A stretch of DNA of 64,000 nt from positions 113,840,552-113,904,551 of the forward strand of contig NC_073313.1 of NCBI RefSeq assembly GCF_027595985.1, given 5' to 3'. This document shows positions 1 to 10,809 of this stretch, in pieces. The notes below the pieces were generated by a model that saw nothing but the letters and a program-made list of their open reading frames with translations, had not been told where the DNA came from and searched no databases. The translations under genes and the position numbers were made by a program. Position 1 is the first letter of the stretch. Every line of letters starts with the position of its first letter. Source of the stretch: Sorex araneus. Lineage: Eukaryota > Chordata > Mammalia > Eulipotyphla > Soricidae.

Positions 1-76
1 TATAGATCTATAACCTATAGTCATGGCAAATTTGACTATTAAAATAATGACTAAAAACATAAAACTATGCATGTTA

Positions 77-431
77 TGGTTTGGAAGCCTGCCTCATGTG
101 CTGGGGGAGAAGGCAATTGGGATAGAGAAGGGATCGCTGTCAATGATGGTTGGAGGGATCGCTCAGGATTTGAGATGTGTGCTGAAAGTAGTTCTGAAAG
201 TAGACAAAGGACCAGACATGATGGTCTCTTATTATCTGTATTGCAAAGCATGATGCCACAAAGTAGAAAGTAAGAAGGAAAGTGCCTGCTAGAGAAGCAA
301 GGGGTGAGTTGGGATGGGGCTCATGGGAGAGGTACTGGGGACATTAGTAATGGAAAATGCATACTAGTGGAGGGATAGACTGAAACTCAATCATGAAAGC
401 TTTGTAAATGAATCTCATGGTGATTCAATTT
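77..431 (+). mobile_element. L1 3' end (5'-truncated), shrew L1 lineage
   Basis: The sequence matches the 3' untranslated region seen in many L1 copies of this window: GGAAGCCTGCCTCATG, then GATGGTTGGAGGGATC, ending in ATCTCATGGTGATTCAAT and an A-rich tail. It is flanked by copies of AAACTATGCATGTT at 61-76 and at 432-448, which look like the target-site duplication. No coding sequence remains. Confidence 0.8.
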
Positions 432-448
432 AAAAAACTATGCACGTT

Positions 449-616
449 TGGTGCTGGAGCGATAGCACAGTGGGTAGGGCATTTGCTTTGCACGCGGTCA
501 CCCGGGTTCAACTCCCAGCATCCCATATGGTCCCCTGAGCACTCAGGAGTGATTCCTGAATGCATAAGCCAGGTGTAACCCCTGTGCATCGCCAGGTGTA
601 ACCCAAAAGAAGCAAA
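449..616 (+). mobile_element. Shrew tRNA-derived SINE, young copy
   Basis: It has the tRNA-like head (GCTGGAGCGATAGCACAG), a B-box-like GGTTCAACT, the CCCATATGGTCCCCTGAGCA core and an A-rich tail. A 17-bp duplication with one mismatch flanks it (432-448 and 617-633). It landed in the 3' duplication of the preceding L1, so the target motif now occurs three times. Confidence 0.9.
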
Positions 617-704
617 AAAAAACTATGCATGTTATAAATGACTTTCATAATGGCTATACATGACTGTACAAAATAACACTATTCTGATTTAAAATGATTA
701 AAAT

Positions 705-865
705 TGGGGGCCTGAGCAATAACACAGCTCGTAGGGTCTCTGCCTTGCACATGGCTGATGCAGATCTCATCCTTCGCACCACATAAAGTCTCCAGAGCCA
801 ACCAGGAGTGATACCTGAGTGCAGAACAGGAGTGACCCCTGAGGGTCATCAGGTGTGGCAAAAAT
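705..865 (+). mobile_element. Old diverged shrew SINE
   Basis: A degenerate copy of the SINE is readable: GGGGGCCTGAGCAATAACAC at the head, then AGGAGTGATACCTGAGTGCA and a short A-rich end. Divergence is high and no duplication was resolved. Confidence 0.7.
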
Positions 866-875
866 ATTCAAGTGA

Positions 876-1049
876 GGTGCTGAAGCAATAGCACAGCGGG
901 TAGGGTGTTTGCCTTCCACGCAGCCTACCCAGGTTCAATTCCCAGTATCCCATATGGTCCCCTGAGCACTGCCAGGAGTTAATTCCTGAATGCATGAGCC
1001 AGAAGTAACCCCTATACATCGCTGGGTGTGACCCAAAAAGCCAAAATAA
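876..1049 (+). mobile_element. Shrew tRNA-derived SINE
   Basis: Full-length copy with tRNA-like head, B-box-like GGTTCAATTCC and the CATATGGTCCCCTGAGCAC core. The 10-bp duplication ATTCAAGTGA lies at 866-875 and 1050-1059. Confidence 0.88.
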
Positions 1050-1169
1050 ATTCAAGTGAATTAAAAGTGAAAATAAAAAATTCACGAATATTTTATCTTC
1101 AATGTACAGATATGTTGATACAAAGAAAAAAGTAGTAGTGTTTTCTCCACAGAATACATTAATGAAGCA

Positions 1170-2854
1170 AATTCAGAGTGGGGTCAAGATTGCTGAATAG
1201 AGATAACCTATGTTTACATTATTAACCATGACAGAATGCACATAAAAATTGAACAAAATCTACACAGAAACTATTCTGATGCAGACAAATCTTTCATAGC
1301 AAAGTAGAATTAAAAGAGAGAACATTGTCAGATTGTAAAGAGATGTTTCTGTCAAGAAAGATATCCTATCAAGAAGGTAACAAGCTGCAACCAGGATGAA
1401 ATTTTAAGGTGCATACTTTGCAGTGAGGAGCAGGCGTAGAGGAATGTGCTCACTATCAAGTACACCCATCTTAAAATTTTATACTTAAAACTAATAGAAA
1501 GAGTCAGGACACTGGAATCACTGTCAGGTGCCATATTGTTGGCCTCTCACGATCTTACTAATGGATGCCACATTGAATCCCACTGTCTGTTGTAACAAAT
1601 TCTGAGGAACATTTTCTGAAAAATCCACCCCCACTAGTAAGCAGTTGAGCTATCTTGGGACTGAAAAACATTAACAAGATTGTTTATGCCTAGCAAACGA
1701 ACATACCTGAATCCTCCTAGTCCATATCTGATGGCTAGCAAACCAGTTACATTGTACAGACTAAAAATTGCCAGTGGACTACCCAAAACATAGTCAGTTT
1801 GCAAGGGGCCCAACCACCTGCTATGCTTCCTGACAGCCATTAAGAACATGTTCTATGATTTTAGGTCTCATATTCGTCTTAGCCCACCCACACGTGTATT
1901 CACCGGCCACCTCTCAATTGTTCATGACCATGGAAGTCTGGTGGCTGCTGAGCACCAGAAACTCTGAACTGTTGCCATTAGGTCATTTCCAACACGATTC
2001 CTATATGTCATTGTAAACTTGTGATCTTAAAGTATACGTTTTTGTCCAAGTATGCTGGAATTTTGCATGTACTTATGCCACTACACACCTGTGACTATGC
2101 ATCTTTGGTCACCATCTTGTCTACTCCATCATGGGCTCCGAAGTACTCAGAGGATTCTGGGCTTGTATAAACTTGGTTCATAGGTACATCTGGGAAATTA
2201 CCGTCTTGATTCCTTGGTCATTCCCAAACCTGTTCATTCCTGCAACACAATTGTCACCAGGCAATTATGACTACATACCTCTGGTAACAGTCTAGGCCCA
2301 CTCAAAGTTGGTGCACAGGTACTTCTAGGGTCTTAAAGCCTTGAATTTTAGTTTATATTCCATATTCAATGAAACTTGGTGTCATAGGTTCCAACTTTCA
2401 TTACCTCAGTATACAATGTAAACGAGCTTGATACAAGCACTATAGTAATTTAGAATTTTCATATAGTTACTTAGTACTATAGAACAAAAAATTTCAGTTG
2501 TCTCACAGAACTTCACAGGGCTGGAATCCCTAATGGGTACTCATGACTATGATCACCAAGTCAGTTCCAGTCTCACTTGACTTTGCTATTACTTAGCATT
2601 AGCCACTGTGCACCCTGAGTTGTTATCTGGGTCCACTCAACCTTCATGCTATACTCACGTTCATGTATAGTCACTGTTCCTAGTGGTCACCCAGACCTTC
2701 AGGAACTCAGAGTCATAGCTACTATCTGGCACTTATACTCAGAAACACCCAGTCATTGCCTAAACCTGCCACAGACATTCATCTAGTATCATACATAGTG
2801 TAGAGATAGAGGAAGTACATTGATGGATGAGACAAGCCAAAGAAATACTCTGTG
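1170..2854. other. Unassigned 1.7 kb; possible 5' region of an old L1/HAL1
   Basis: No gene is visible. It begins near a GGTCAAGATTGCTGAATAG phrase that resembles the start of some L1 5' regions, and it leads directly into an ORF1-like relic on the same strand. This is inference only; the sequence between has no motif I can name. Confidence 0.3.
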
Positions 2855-3135
2855 TATCAGAGATATTTAAAGTCCCTGATGAAGACATCAAAACAGAAAT
2901 CCTAGCAATGGTCATTGAAATGAAGAAATCAAAGGAGGAGAATTTTAACATGGAAAGGTAAAATATGAAGAGAGAAAAAAATTGGTATAAGAATATAATA
3001 GCCAATTTTTTAAAAAATCTAATAAAAGTGTTCAAGAAAAGAGTGGCAGATGATCAAAAATCAAACTATGAACTCAAGGATAAGGTAGAACATTTGGAGA
3101 ATTTTTTACATTTGATATATAAGCATGTACATACT
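2855..3135 (+). pseudogene. L1/HAL1 ORF1 relic, N-terminal part
   Basis: Translated in broken frames, the region gives stretches such as EILAMVIEMKKSKEEN and, further on, KSNYELKDKVEHLEN. These resemble the N-terminal and coiled-coil part of the L1 ORF1 RNA-binding protein (charged, heptad-rich). Frames are interrupted, and the RNA-recognition and C-terminal domains are absent. The same protein region is seen on the minus strand near 63360-63640. A chance lysine-rich frame is the alternative. Confidence 0.45.
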
Positions 3136-3144
3136 TCAACTTTA

Positions 3145-3315
3145 CTCAGGAGTGGTAGTTCAATGGGCTGTAGCACATGCTCTGCATGCGTAATCATTGG
3201 GTTTATTCTTTGGCACCCCATGGTGCCGAGAGAACCACCCAAAGTGACCCCTGAGCACAGATCTAGATGTATTATATACCGTGAACATTGCATATGTTGT
3301 CCCAAAACAAAATAA
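3145..3315 (+). mobile_element. Very old SINE remnant
   Basis: Only fragments of the SINE remain: TAGCACATGCTCTGCATGC, then GACCCCTGAGCACAG and a CCCAAAACAAAATAAA tail. Confidence 0.5.
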
Positions 3316-4153
3316 ATTAAAACTTACTATATGACAATTTATATCAAAATGTCACCTTCCCTACCATTGGCATTGGGAGATAGCCATCTAGGTCTTACTG
3401 GAAAACATTTAGCTTTGCAAACAAAAAGCAATGTGACAAAATTCTTCAACCCTATTCTACTTTGGGGCTCATGGGCATTCTCTGCACTAGTATCCACCTT
3501 GCCAAAGGTAGTAGCAACTAATTTTCTATCCCTTTGTTTAATAGCAACTGATTGAATTAGTATTTTTAGTTATCAGCAAGAATAATTCAGATTTTTTTAG
3601 GCTATATCTGTAGTTCAGGATTTTTTGTAGATATAGCCCACATGTCCTGTATTACAAGTATGAGACCTTGCTACTACTTCTGATGCTCACACATTTTGAT
3701 TACTATATTGCATAAAAGAAACCCCCTGAAATTATCTCTCCTTGATGAACTGGAGTAGGCAATTGTCTGGAGAGCTATTAGATTGTAACCTACAGTTATC
3801 TCTGTCTTTGTTTGTTAGAAGCAGTAATTTAGAAATTGCAGATGTGCTGAGTTACTAAATACTCTTTGGGGGAGTATAAACTTACTAATTCAGCAATATC
3901 TAATTCAGCAACTATGCTACTCTAATACTGCTTTGGTGAAAGTGAATTTTTAGTGGACTTGGAAAAAGCAAATAATTTGCTTTTATAAAACTTAGTGGCT
4001 TATAATTGCTTAAACATTGACTGCCTGTATAACAGTTGCTTTGCCTCCTTATGGCTGCTATAATGTTATACTTAGATATACTTACTATAATATTTTGATT
4101 CATGACCAAAAGATATAAAAGCTATGGAAAAATACTAAAAGCAAAAATAAATT
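3316..4153. other. No gene or recognisable repeat
   Basis: AT-rich sequence with stops in all frames. I see no splice-flanked exon, no RNA gene and no repeat that I recognise. Confidence 0.5.
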
Positions 4154-5108
4154 TAGAAGTTATTTCTTTTTTTTTTGAGTTCTTGAATATTTTATTTTAT
4201 TTTATTTATTTATTTTTTTAATTTTATTGAATCACCATGTGGAGGGTTACATAGTTCTCAGGATTATGTCGGTTATACAATTCTCAAACACCCTTCCCTT
4301 CACCAGTGCCCATCCTCCATCACCAACCCCCCCAGTATACCTGCCGCCCCCTCCCACCTCCCCAGTCCCCACCCTTGTACTTGATAAGTTTCACTTCGTT
4401 TATGCCTTATCTCGATTACATTCCATGTTTCAACACACAACTCACTACCGTTGTTGGGGTTTCCCCCAAAAAAGAAAAGCAGTCCTATTGCCAAGGAGGC
4501 ATTTGATAGTTCTCCACTGCTAAGAATATAGAGATATTAAGTCCCGCTGTTTGTTACATAACTTTTCTTTTTCCCCCTTGCCCCACGCCACCGAGTTCAC
4601 GCCTGTTTAGTAATCGCCACGCTGCCTGACAAGGGAAAAACAAAAACAAACAAACAAAAAAAAAAACGAAAAGGATGGTTATTTCCCGTCATCAGCAGAC
4701 GTGGGGCTCTGGCTTAGTTGATAGACTAGTAGAGTGTCTGGAAGCAGTTTCTGGAACCGAAGGTCTTGCGCTGGTATCGGCTCCGGCTCGAGATTCCACC
4801 AGCGTCCCACTGTTCCATGTACATAATTTTTCCCCTTATATCCCATTCCCACGCCACCAGGTCTGTTTGCTTAATGGACATCACACTGTAGTTGACGATA
4901 CGCCGCGTTTCTTCCCGAGAAAGAAGAAAATTTCTTCTCAGCTGGCGTGGGGATATAGCTTAGTTTAGTCTAGAGAGATGGCTACCGTTTTGATTGCCTT
5001 CAATATTTCAGCAACAGACTTACTATTCTTGTTAGGATCTCCCACAAAAGTCCGACCCATTAAAAGCGAACCATTACATATTGCTGATGCTAAGATGACA
5101 TTAGGTCA

Positions 5109-5130
5109 CGCGGCCGCTGTTGCGGCCGCG
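5109..5130. other. Perfect GC hairpin
   Basis: CGCGGCCGC and GCGGCCGCG form a perfect 9-bp stem around a TGTT loop. A decayed version is present in the related copy at about 26970-27000, where CAGC/GCTG still pair, suggesting an old structural feature of the family. Confidence 0.7.
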
Positions 5131-5227
5131 CGGTTTTGGGTTTCTGTATAAAGTCTAGGGAAAGTACAACCAGAAATAACATCACTACAAACTTTTACCC
5201 TTTTATGGTGCTCATAAGATGGAGAAG

Positions 5228-5771
5228 TCCTGCGCTGTGCTCAGGAGGGAGGAGTTGAGAGAGAGAGACAGGTTAAAAGAATTGGGGGATGCCCGGGTCC
5301 CACTGTTTCAGCGCACCGTGGGGTCTCTGGTCCCATGCCGGAATTAGTTCAGTGGGCTGCCTGGAGTCCAAGGGCGCTCCCTTGGGCTCTTCCATCATGC
5401 TCGCTCCGCAGCCGGATCCAAAGGGAAGCACACGTGGGGGAGGTGGGTTTAAATATCTATCTGCTGTGGGCGGGGGTCACCGCCCCCGCCCCCTGGGGTC
5501 TCCCGCAAGCGCGCGAAAGCGTCCTGTTTCAGCTGGATCGCCGGCTCCATTTTGCGCTCCGGAAAGCCGCAGATCCTGCGCTGTGCTCAGGAGGGAGGAG
5601 TTGAGAGAGAGAGACAGGTTAAAAGAATTGGGGGATGCCCAGGTCCCACTGTTTCAGCGCACCGTGGGGTCTCTGGTCCCATGCCGGAATTAGTTCAGTG
5701 GGCTGCCTGGAGTCCAAGGGCGCTCCCTTGGGCCTTTCCATCATGCTCGCTCCGCAGCCGGATCCAAAGGG
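5228..5771 (-). repeat. Two promoter-like tandem units of the composite element
   Basis: Blocks 5228-5425 and 5574-5771 differ at only a few positions (for example CCCGGGTCC versus CCCAGGTCC), so the element is young. The units are CpG-rich and contain GC-box-like GGGGGCGGGGGC on the minus strand in the 148-bp spacer, together with TTTAAA. That is consistent with an internal promoter array. Confidence 0.7.
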
Positions 5772-5854
5772 CTAGAAGTTATTTCTGACTTGAAAGAGAT
5801 CACTATTCTCCTGGGTGCACATTATTGTTTTTGAAATAAAACCCACAAGCAAAA

Positions 5855-7062
5855 ATAAATGAACTTAGATATCTTCCTAACCCATGCACAAAAGTAAAAT
5901 CAAAGTGGATTAAAGACCTCTATATCAGACCTTAATCAATAAGATTTATAGAGTAAAACATAGGCAGAACCCTCCATGACACTGAATCTAGAGGTATCTT
6001 TAAGGATGAAACACCACTGGCCAGGCAAGTGGAAGCAAAGATAAACATTGTAACTATATTAAATTATGAAGTGTCTGCATACCAAAGGAAATGATGATCA
6101 GAATACAAAGACAGCCTACAGATTGGGAGAAATCATTTGCCCACTTGATAAAGGGTTAACATCCAAGATTTATAAAGCACAGATCGAACTTTACAGGAAA
6201 AATATCCAACACTATAAAAAGAATAGAGAAGAGATAAATAGAAACTTGCTCAAAGAAATACTAATGGCAAAAAGGCATAAAAAATATTCTATCACTAATC
6301 ATCAGGGAGATGATACAAATCAAAACTTCAAGATGTATTACCTCACACCACAGAGACTGACACACATCAAAAAGAACAACAACCTATGTTGGCATGGATA
6401 CAGGGGTGGGCAGAGAGGCAAAGAACGCTCATTTACTGCATGTCGGAATGTCAACCAGCCCAGCCTTTTTTGAAAACAATATGGACATATCTCAAAAAAC
6501 TAGGAATTGTATTTTCCATACAATCAGCAATTCCTCTCCTGGAAATATAACCCAAGGGCCCAAAAGCACAAATCAGAAGAAAAATAAACTGCACTCCTAT
6601 GTTCATTGCAGCACTATTCACAATAGGTAAAATCTGGAAACAACCCAAGTGCCCAAGAACTGATGACTGGATAAAGAAGCTATGGTACGTATGCACAATG
6701 GAATACTACTTGATTGTAAGTAAAGATGAAGTCATGAAATTTGTTGATCATGCTGAGTGAAATGAGTCAGAGGGAAAGGGGCAGACACAGAACGACTGCA
6801 CTCATTTACAGGATATAAAGAAATGTAGGAGGGGAATAACTAATTCTCAATGGCAATAGAAACAAAAGCAGAACTGATACTTAATAGAACCTTGCCACTG
6901 GGGGTTGGGGTGCGGTGGGGAAGGGACAATCATGACAATGGTAAGGGGAAGTGGTGACTCTGGACCAGGACTGGATGCTGAGAAAAGATAATGTGATATG
7001 CATGATACTGTATCAGTAACAGTATTGTAAACCACCTTGCTTAAGGGGGAAAAAAGAAAAAG
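5855..7062 (+). pseudogene. L1 ORF2 C-terminal remnant plus 3' UTR
   Basis: The + strand keeps the tail of the L1 ORF2 reverse transcriptase in broken frames. Matches to the other copies here include KWIKDL-like, SLITNHQGD-like and CWHGYRG-like words, a FIAALFTI-like word and MEYYLIV-like words. It then runs to MSQRE-like codons and a 3' UTR with a GGGGTTGGGGTGCGGTGGGG run. Stops and indels interrupt it. The 5' two thirds of the element are missing. The 3' UTR differs from that of the common copies, so it is another L1 subfamily. Confidence 0.75.
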
Positions 7063-7131
7063 AATTTAAAGATGTCTCCATAGAGGCAGACTGGAGTGCA
7101 AAAAGGAAATTGATGTCATTGGTGAAAGGAA

Positions 7132-7272
7132 GTGGAGAGAAGGAAGGAAGGAAGGAAGGAAGGAAGGAAGGAAGGAAGGAAGGAAGGAAGGAAGGAAGGA
7201 AGGAAGGAAGGAAGGAAGGAAGGAAGGAAGGAAGGAAGGAAGGAAGGAAGGAAGGAAGGGAGGAAGGAAGGG

Positions 7273-7362
<90 letters not shown>

Positions 7363-7582
7363 GAAGGAAGGAAGGAAGGAAGGAAGGAAGGAAGGAAGGA
7401 AGGAAGGAAGGAAGGAAGGAAGGAAGGAAGGAAGGAAGGAAGAAAGAGAAAGAAAGAAAAAGAAAGAAAAAGAAAGGAGAAAGGGAGAAAGAAAGAGAGA
7501 AAGAGAAAGAGAGAGGAAGAAGGAGAGGATGAAGGAGAGAAAGGAGAGAAAGAAAGAGAGAAAGAAAGAGAGAAAGAAGGAG

Positions 7583-7676
<94 letters not shown>

Positions 7677-7747
7677 GAAGGAAGGAAGGAAGGAAGGAAG
7701 GAAGGAAGGAAGGAAGGAAGGAAGGAAGGAAGGAAGGAAGGAAGGAA
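7132..7747 (+). repeat. Long (GGAA)n/(GAAA)n purine microsatellite
   Basis: About 615 bp of almost pure A and G on the + strand. It consists of GGAA blocks, GAAA blocks, an imperfect middle, then GAAA and GGAA blocks again. It sits just 3' of an L1 tail. Long predicted reading frames across it are low-complexity artefacts. Confidence 0.97.
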
Positions 7748-8391
7748 ATGAAGACATTCAAAGCAAATATTCAGACTTTTCTTCTTTTTAAAAAGCATAC
7801 TCACTGATACAGAATTTATAATTTGGTTCTTGACTGGGTATCTGTTTATTTTTATTAGCCTTCAATGTTGACCTTAATGCGGTCAGTCATTTTTGTATTA
7901 CCCAGGCTTTTTGAAAAATAAAGGTTCACTCCCATCCCAACCCCTACAATCCTTCTACAGGGACCACCTGTTTCATTAAATTGGTGTTTTATTTTTATAT
8001 TCTTTATATGGAATCTCCCCCATTTTAAATTACAAACAACCCACCAACACCTATGTTGACGTCTAGATAAAGTGAGTTATCTTCCAGAATATTTAAATGA
8101 ATATGTATATGTGATGATTGAGCCATCTGGTCATTACCAGGGTGCAAGTCTGATTTTTCGCTTTTTTAGACACCATCTTGTGTGTGTATGTGTGTGTGTG
8201 TGGGGGGGATCCAAATTCCTTTTGTTGTGTGTGCTTTGTTACTGAGGAAATCCAGGCCTCATGGGCATGTGTTTGACCATTGAGCTACATCCTCGGTAGC
8301 CAAGACAAATCCTTAATGGAATTATTAATCTGATGAAATTCTGAGCTACTAAACTCTTAATTCCTGATAAAGAAACAAAAAAATTAAGTTT
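7748..8391. other. No gene; short TG run and an old tRNA-like SINE trace
   Basis: There is a short TG/G-rich run at 8179-8208. A minus-strand tRNA-SINE-like trace lies at about 8222-8305 (TTTGACCATTGAGCTACATCC). Nothing else is recognisable. Confidence 0.45.
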
Positions 8392-8566
8392 GGGGCCATA
8401 GTGATAGTATAGTGGAAGAATGCTTGCCTTGCTTCAAGCCAACATGGGTTCAATACCTGGTATCAGATACTGTCTCCCAGAATCACCAGGAATAACTCCT
8501 GAGTGTAGAACCAGAAGCAATCCCTGCGCATTATCAGGCGTGGCCCAAAAACAAATAAAATATTTT
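8392..8566 (+). mobile_element. Diverged shrew SINE
   Basis: Head GGGGCCATAGTGATAGTATA, B-box-like GGTTCAATACC, then AGGAATAACTCCTGAGTG and an A-rich tail. A probable duplication AAATTAAG/TTTT flanks it (8381-8391 and 8567-8577, one mismatch). Confidence 0.75.
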
Positions 8567-8580
8567 AAATTAATTTTAGC

Positions 8581-8668
8581 AAAAATAGATTGAAATCCAA
8601 AGTTTTCGGAAGACATGACATAATAAACACTAGAGTGCATATGGCTCAGTGGTATAATGCAGAGCTAG
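8581..8668. repeat. Inverted copy of 9684-9770
   Basis: These 88 bases match the reverse complement of 9684-9770 at roughly 85 percent. The match spans both a tRNA-SINE-like part (GTGGTATAATGCAGAGCT) and flanking L1-like sequence, with about 1 kb between the arms. Confidence 0.75.
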
Positions 8669-9649
8669 ATTGAAATTGTTCAAAACTAATTGAAATTAAC
8701 CAAATTCGCAGTGGTTAAGAGCACTCCCCCAACAAGAGCAAGGGAAAGACTTCTACAGAGAGAAACTGGAAACAAACTAGGGAAAGAGTTGATCAGTAAT
8801 AGCTTAATTTTTGCCTTATTTGGAAAAGTCTAGGTGACTGTTATTGGTTATCCTGAATATTTCATTTTCTGAACCTTGAATCATGTAAAGCTTTGCTTTT
8901 GGTTTGCTTAATAGGCTATTTGATGATAGTTCCTTAAAACTAATAGTTACTTTGTTTAATTTAACATTTTTTGATCATGTATAATCTATTTTAAGGTTTT
9001 TAATAAAGAATTTCTTATCAAGATTTATTATTTAAAGATTTTAGTCTTCTTTTTAACATTTGTTGAGTTTCCTTTCCAAACTTTTTGTTGACAAGCATTA
9101 AATCTAAGTTCGTCAGGGATACTGGTCTGTTCTTTTTTTTCTTCTTTTCTTTCCTTTTTGTGATATGCTTATTGAGTTTTGCTATCAGGATAATGTTGGT
9201 TTCAAAAATAATTTTTGAAATAATTTTTTTTTCAAATCTTTGGAAGAACTTGAGAAGTTGAGGACATTTTTGAAGGTTTTGCAGAATTCACTAGTAAAGC
9301 TGCCTGGACCTGAGTTTAGTTTGGAGTTACTGTTGATTGCTATTTCTATTTTCTTGCTTATAATTGGTTTGCACAGAGTTTCTATTTTATTTAGTTCAAT
9401 CATCAAAAGTTTATGAATTCTAAAACTATCTGTAACATAACTGAGTGGTGTACTGATTTTATAGTTGTATGATCCTAATTTTATGTCATATCTCCCCTTT
9501 AGTTTCTGATTCTATATATATTTTCTTTGAGAATCTAGCTAAGACCTTGCCAATCTTGTTTGTTTTTTAAATAACCAGCTCTTGTCTGGTTAATTGTATT
9601 GCATTCAACGTATGATTGATCATTTGTATTGTTTTACATATTCATCTGC

Positions 9650-9720
9650 TGTGCTGGGGGTTGAATCCAGAACTTTCACATGCAAGCTCTGCATTATACC
9701 ACTGAGACACGTGCACTCCA
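9650..9720 (-). mobile_element. Old tRNA-like SINE fragment
   Basis: On the minus strand it reads CAGTGGTATAATGCAGAGC followed by a B-box-like GATTCAACC and CCCAGCA. This is a different, older head than the common shrew SINE. It is part of the inverted duplication with 8581-8668. Confidence 0.5.
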
Positions 9721-10012
9721 GTGTTTATTAATTCATGTCTTCCAAAAACTTTGGATTTTATTTTCTCTTCATTGTTAGTTGCTTAAGATGTGAGTTTAGA
9801 TCATCTATTTGAACTTATTCTTAATGCAAGCATCTACTGCTATGAACATCCTTCTTAGCACTGCTTTTTCTGTGTCTGTATTTTCTGATAGCTCATGCCT
9901 CATTTTTGTTTCCAATAATATTTAGTTTTCTCCTTTGCTTATTCATTGATTGAATAGTTATTCACTAGCATGTTTTTAGTACCCATAAATTTGAGTCTTC
10001 TTTTCCTGAATG

Positions 10013-10070
10013 AAGAGCCAGGAGTAACCCCTGAGCATTGCCAGGTGTGGCTCAAACACAAATTAAAAAA
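10013..10070 (+). mobile_element. SINE 3' fragment
   Basis: Only the 3' end is present: AGAGCCAGGAGTAACCCC, TGAGCATTGCCAGGTGTG and an A-rich tail, sitting inside the old L1. Confidence 0.75.
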
Positions 10071-10431
10071 ATGTGAGATTTTTTCCAAATTTCCTTTCAG
10101 AATTGTTTTCTTCCATTGTGATCTTAAAGAATAATTGATAAGATTTCTATCGCTATTACTTTATTTACATTTGTTTTATGTCTTAATCTGTGGTCTGTCC
10201 TTAAGAAAGTTCTATGTGCACTAGAGTATAGTGTATGTTTGACTTGGGATGGGAGAACTGAAAATCCCTGTAAACGTCTACCAAGTTTATCTGGCCGGAT
10301 TCCTCATTTAACACTGTGTTTTTATTTATTCTCTGGTTGATCTGTGTATTGTTGAAACACCCCAACTGATACTGTGCTTTAGTCCATAATATTGTTTTAG
10401 GTCTATTAGAAATTGCATTAGGGCCAGAGAC

Positions 10432-10600
10432 ATATCTCAATAGGATGTGTCCACGTTTTGTATCCAGGAGGCCCTGATTTAATACCTGGCATTACATAGC
10501 CCCGTGAGCACATCCAGGAGAAATCCCCAGGGGAAAGAAGTCAAGGGTAGTCCCTGAACTCTACTGAGTATAGTCCCAAACAAAAATAGATAAATAAATG
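10432..10600 (+). mobile_element. Old SINE
   Basis: Degenerate head GGGCCAGAGACATATCTCAA, a GAGCACATCCAGGAGAAAT core and a CCCAAACAAAAATAGATAAA tail are visible. Confidence 0.6.
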
Positions 10601-10809
10601 CTTTCTAGGCACTACCAAATCATCACCGGTTACATTCATGCCTATTTCCACTTACCATTCTTAAAAAAAATAATAAACTGCTTCATATATTTTCATAATA
10701 TTTCATTTTATGCTCATTTGTTGGTAGTTATTGGGTTCACTTTGTGATTGAGCCCTTATTTGTTACTGTCCATCCCTTTATCTTCCTGTTTTATTTCTAT
10801 TTTCTTTCA

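Larger units (their letters stand above)
4168..5772 (-). mobile_element. Composite L1-tailed retroposon with tandem CpG-rich 5' repeats
   Basis: A 14-bp perfect duplication (TAGAAGTTATTTCT) at 4154-4167 and 5773-5786 bounds about 1.6 kb. Read on the minus strand it starts with two near-identical 198-bp blocks (5574-5771, then 5228-5425) spaced 346 bp apart. Next come a GC hairpin region (5109-5130) and a middle part holding diverged internal repeats (GGTGGCGTGGG motif twice). It finishes with an L1-type 3' end (GCACTGGTGAAGGGA, ATGGTGATTCAATAAAA) and an A-rich tail. There is no long ORF. This organisation (5' repeats plus borrowed L1 3' end) recalls primate SVA elements in architecture only. 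It could instead be an internally deleted L1 that kept its promoter monomers. Confidence 0.75.
8930..10430 (-). pseudogene. Ancient L1 ORF2, reverse transcriptase region
   Basis: On the minus strand this contains phrases found throughout mammalian L1 ORF2: AGCTCTTGTCTGGTTAAT-like sequence at 9578-9600, the CCTGGACCTGAGTTTAG region near 9300, and the CTATGTGCACTAGAGTATAG region near 10210. It is interrupted by a tRNA-like SINE (9650-9720) and a SINE 3' fragment (10013-10070). It is full of stops. The endonuclease part follows upstream on the same strand at 11375-11765, so it belongs to one old minus-strand L1. Confidence 0.75.

Noticed and set aside
449-616. Possible true tRNA gene
   Set aside because: A- and B-box-like elements belong to the SINE head; no cloverleaf with acceptor stem can be formed and the unit repeats throughout the window.
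5101-5772. CpG island promoter of a host gene
   Set aside because: The CpG-rich DNA lies inside an insertion bounded by a perfect duplication and has a second near-identical unit, so it belongs to the mobile element.
7013-7804. Long open frames (up to 263 codons) on both strands in the purine tract
   Set aside because: They are pure tetranucleotide translation (SFLP or KEGR type periodic residues) with no start context or domain.
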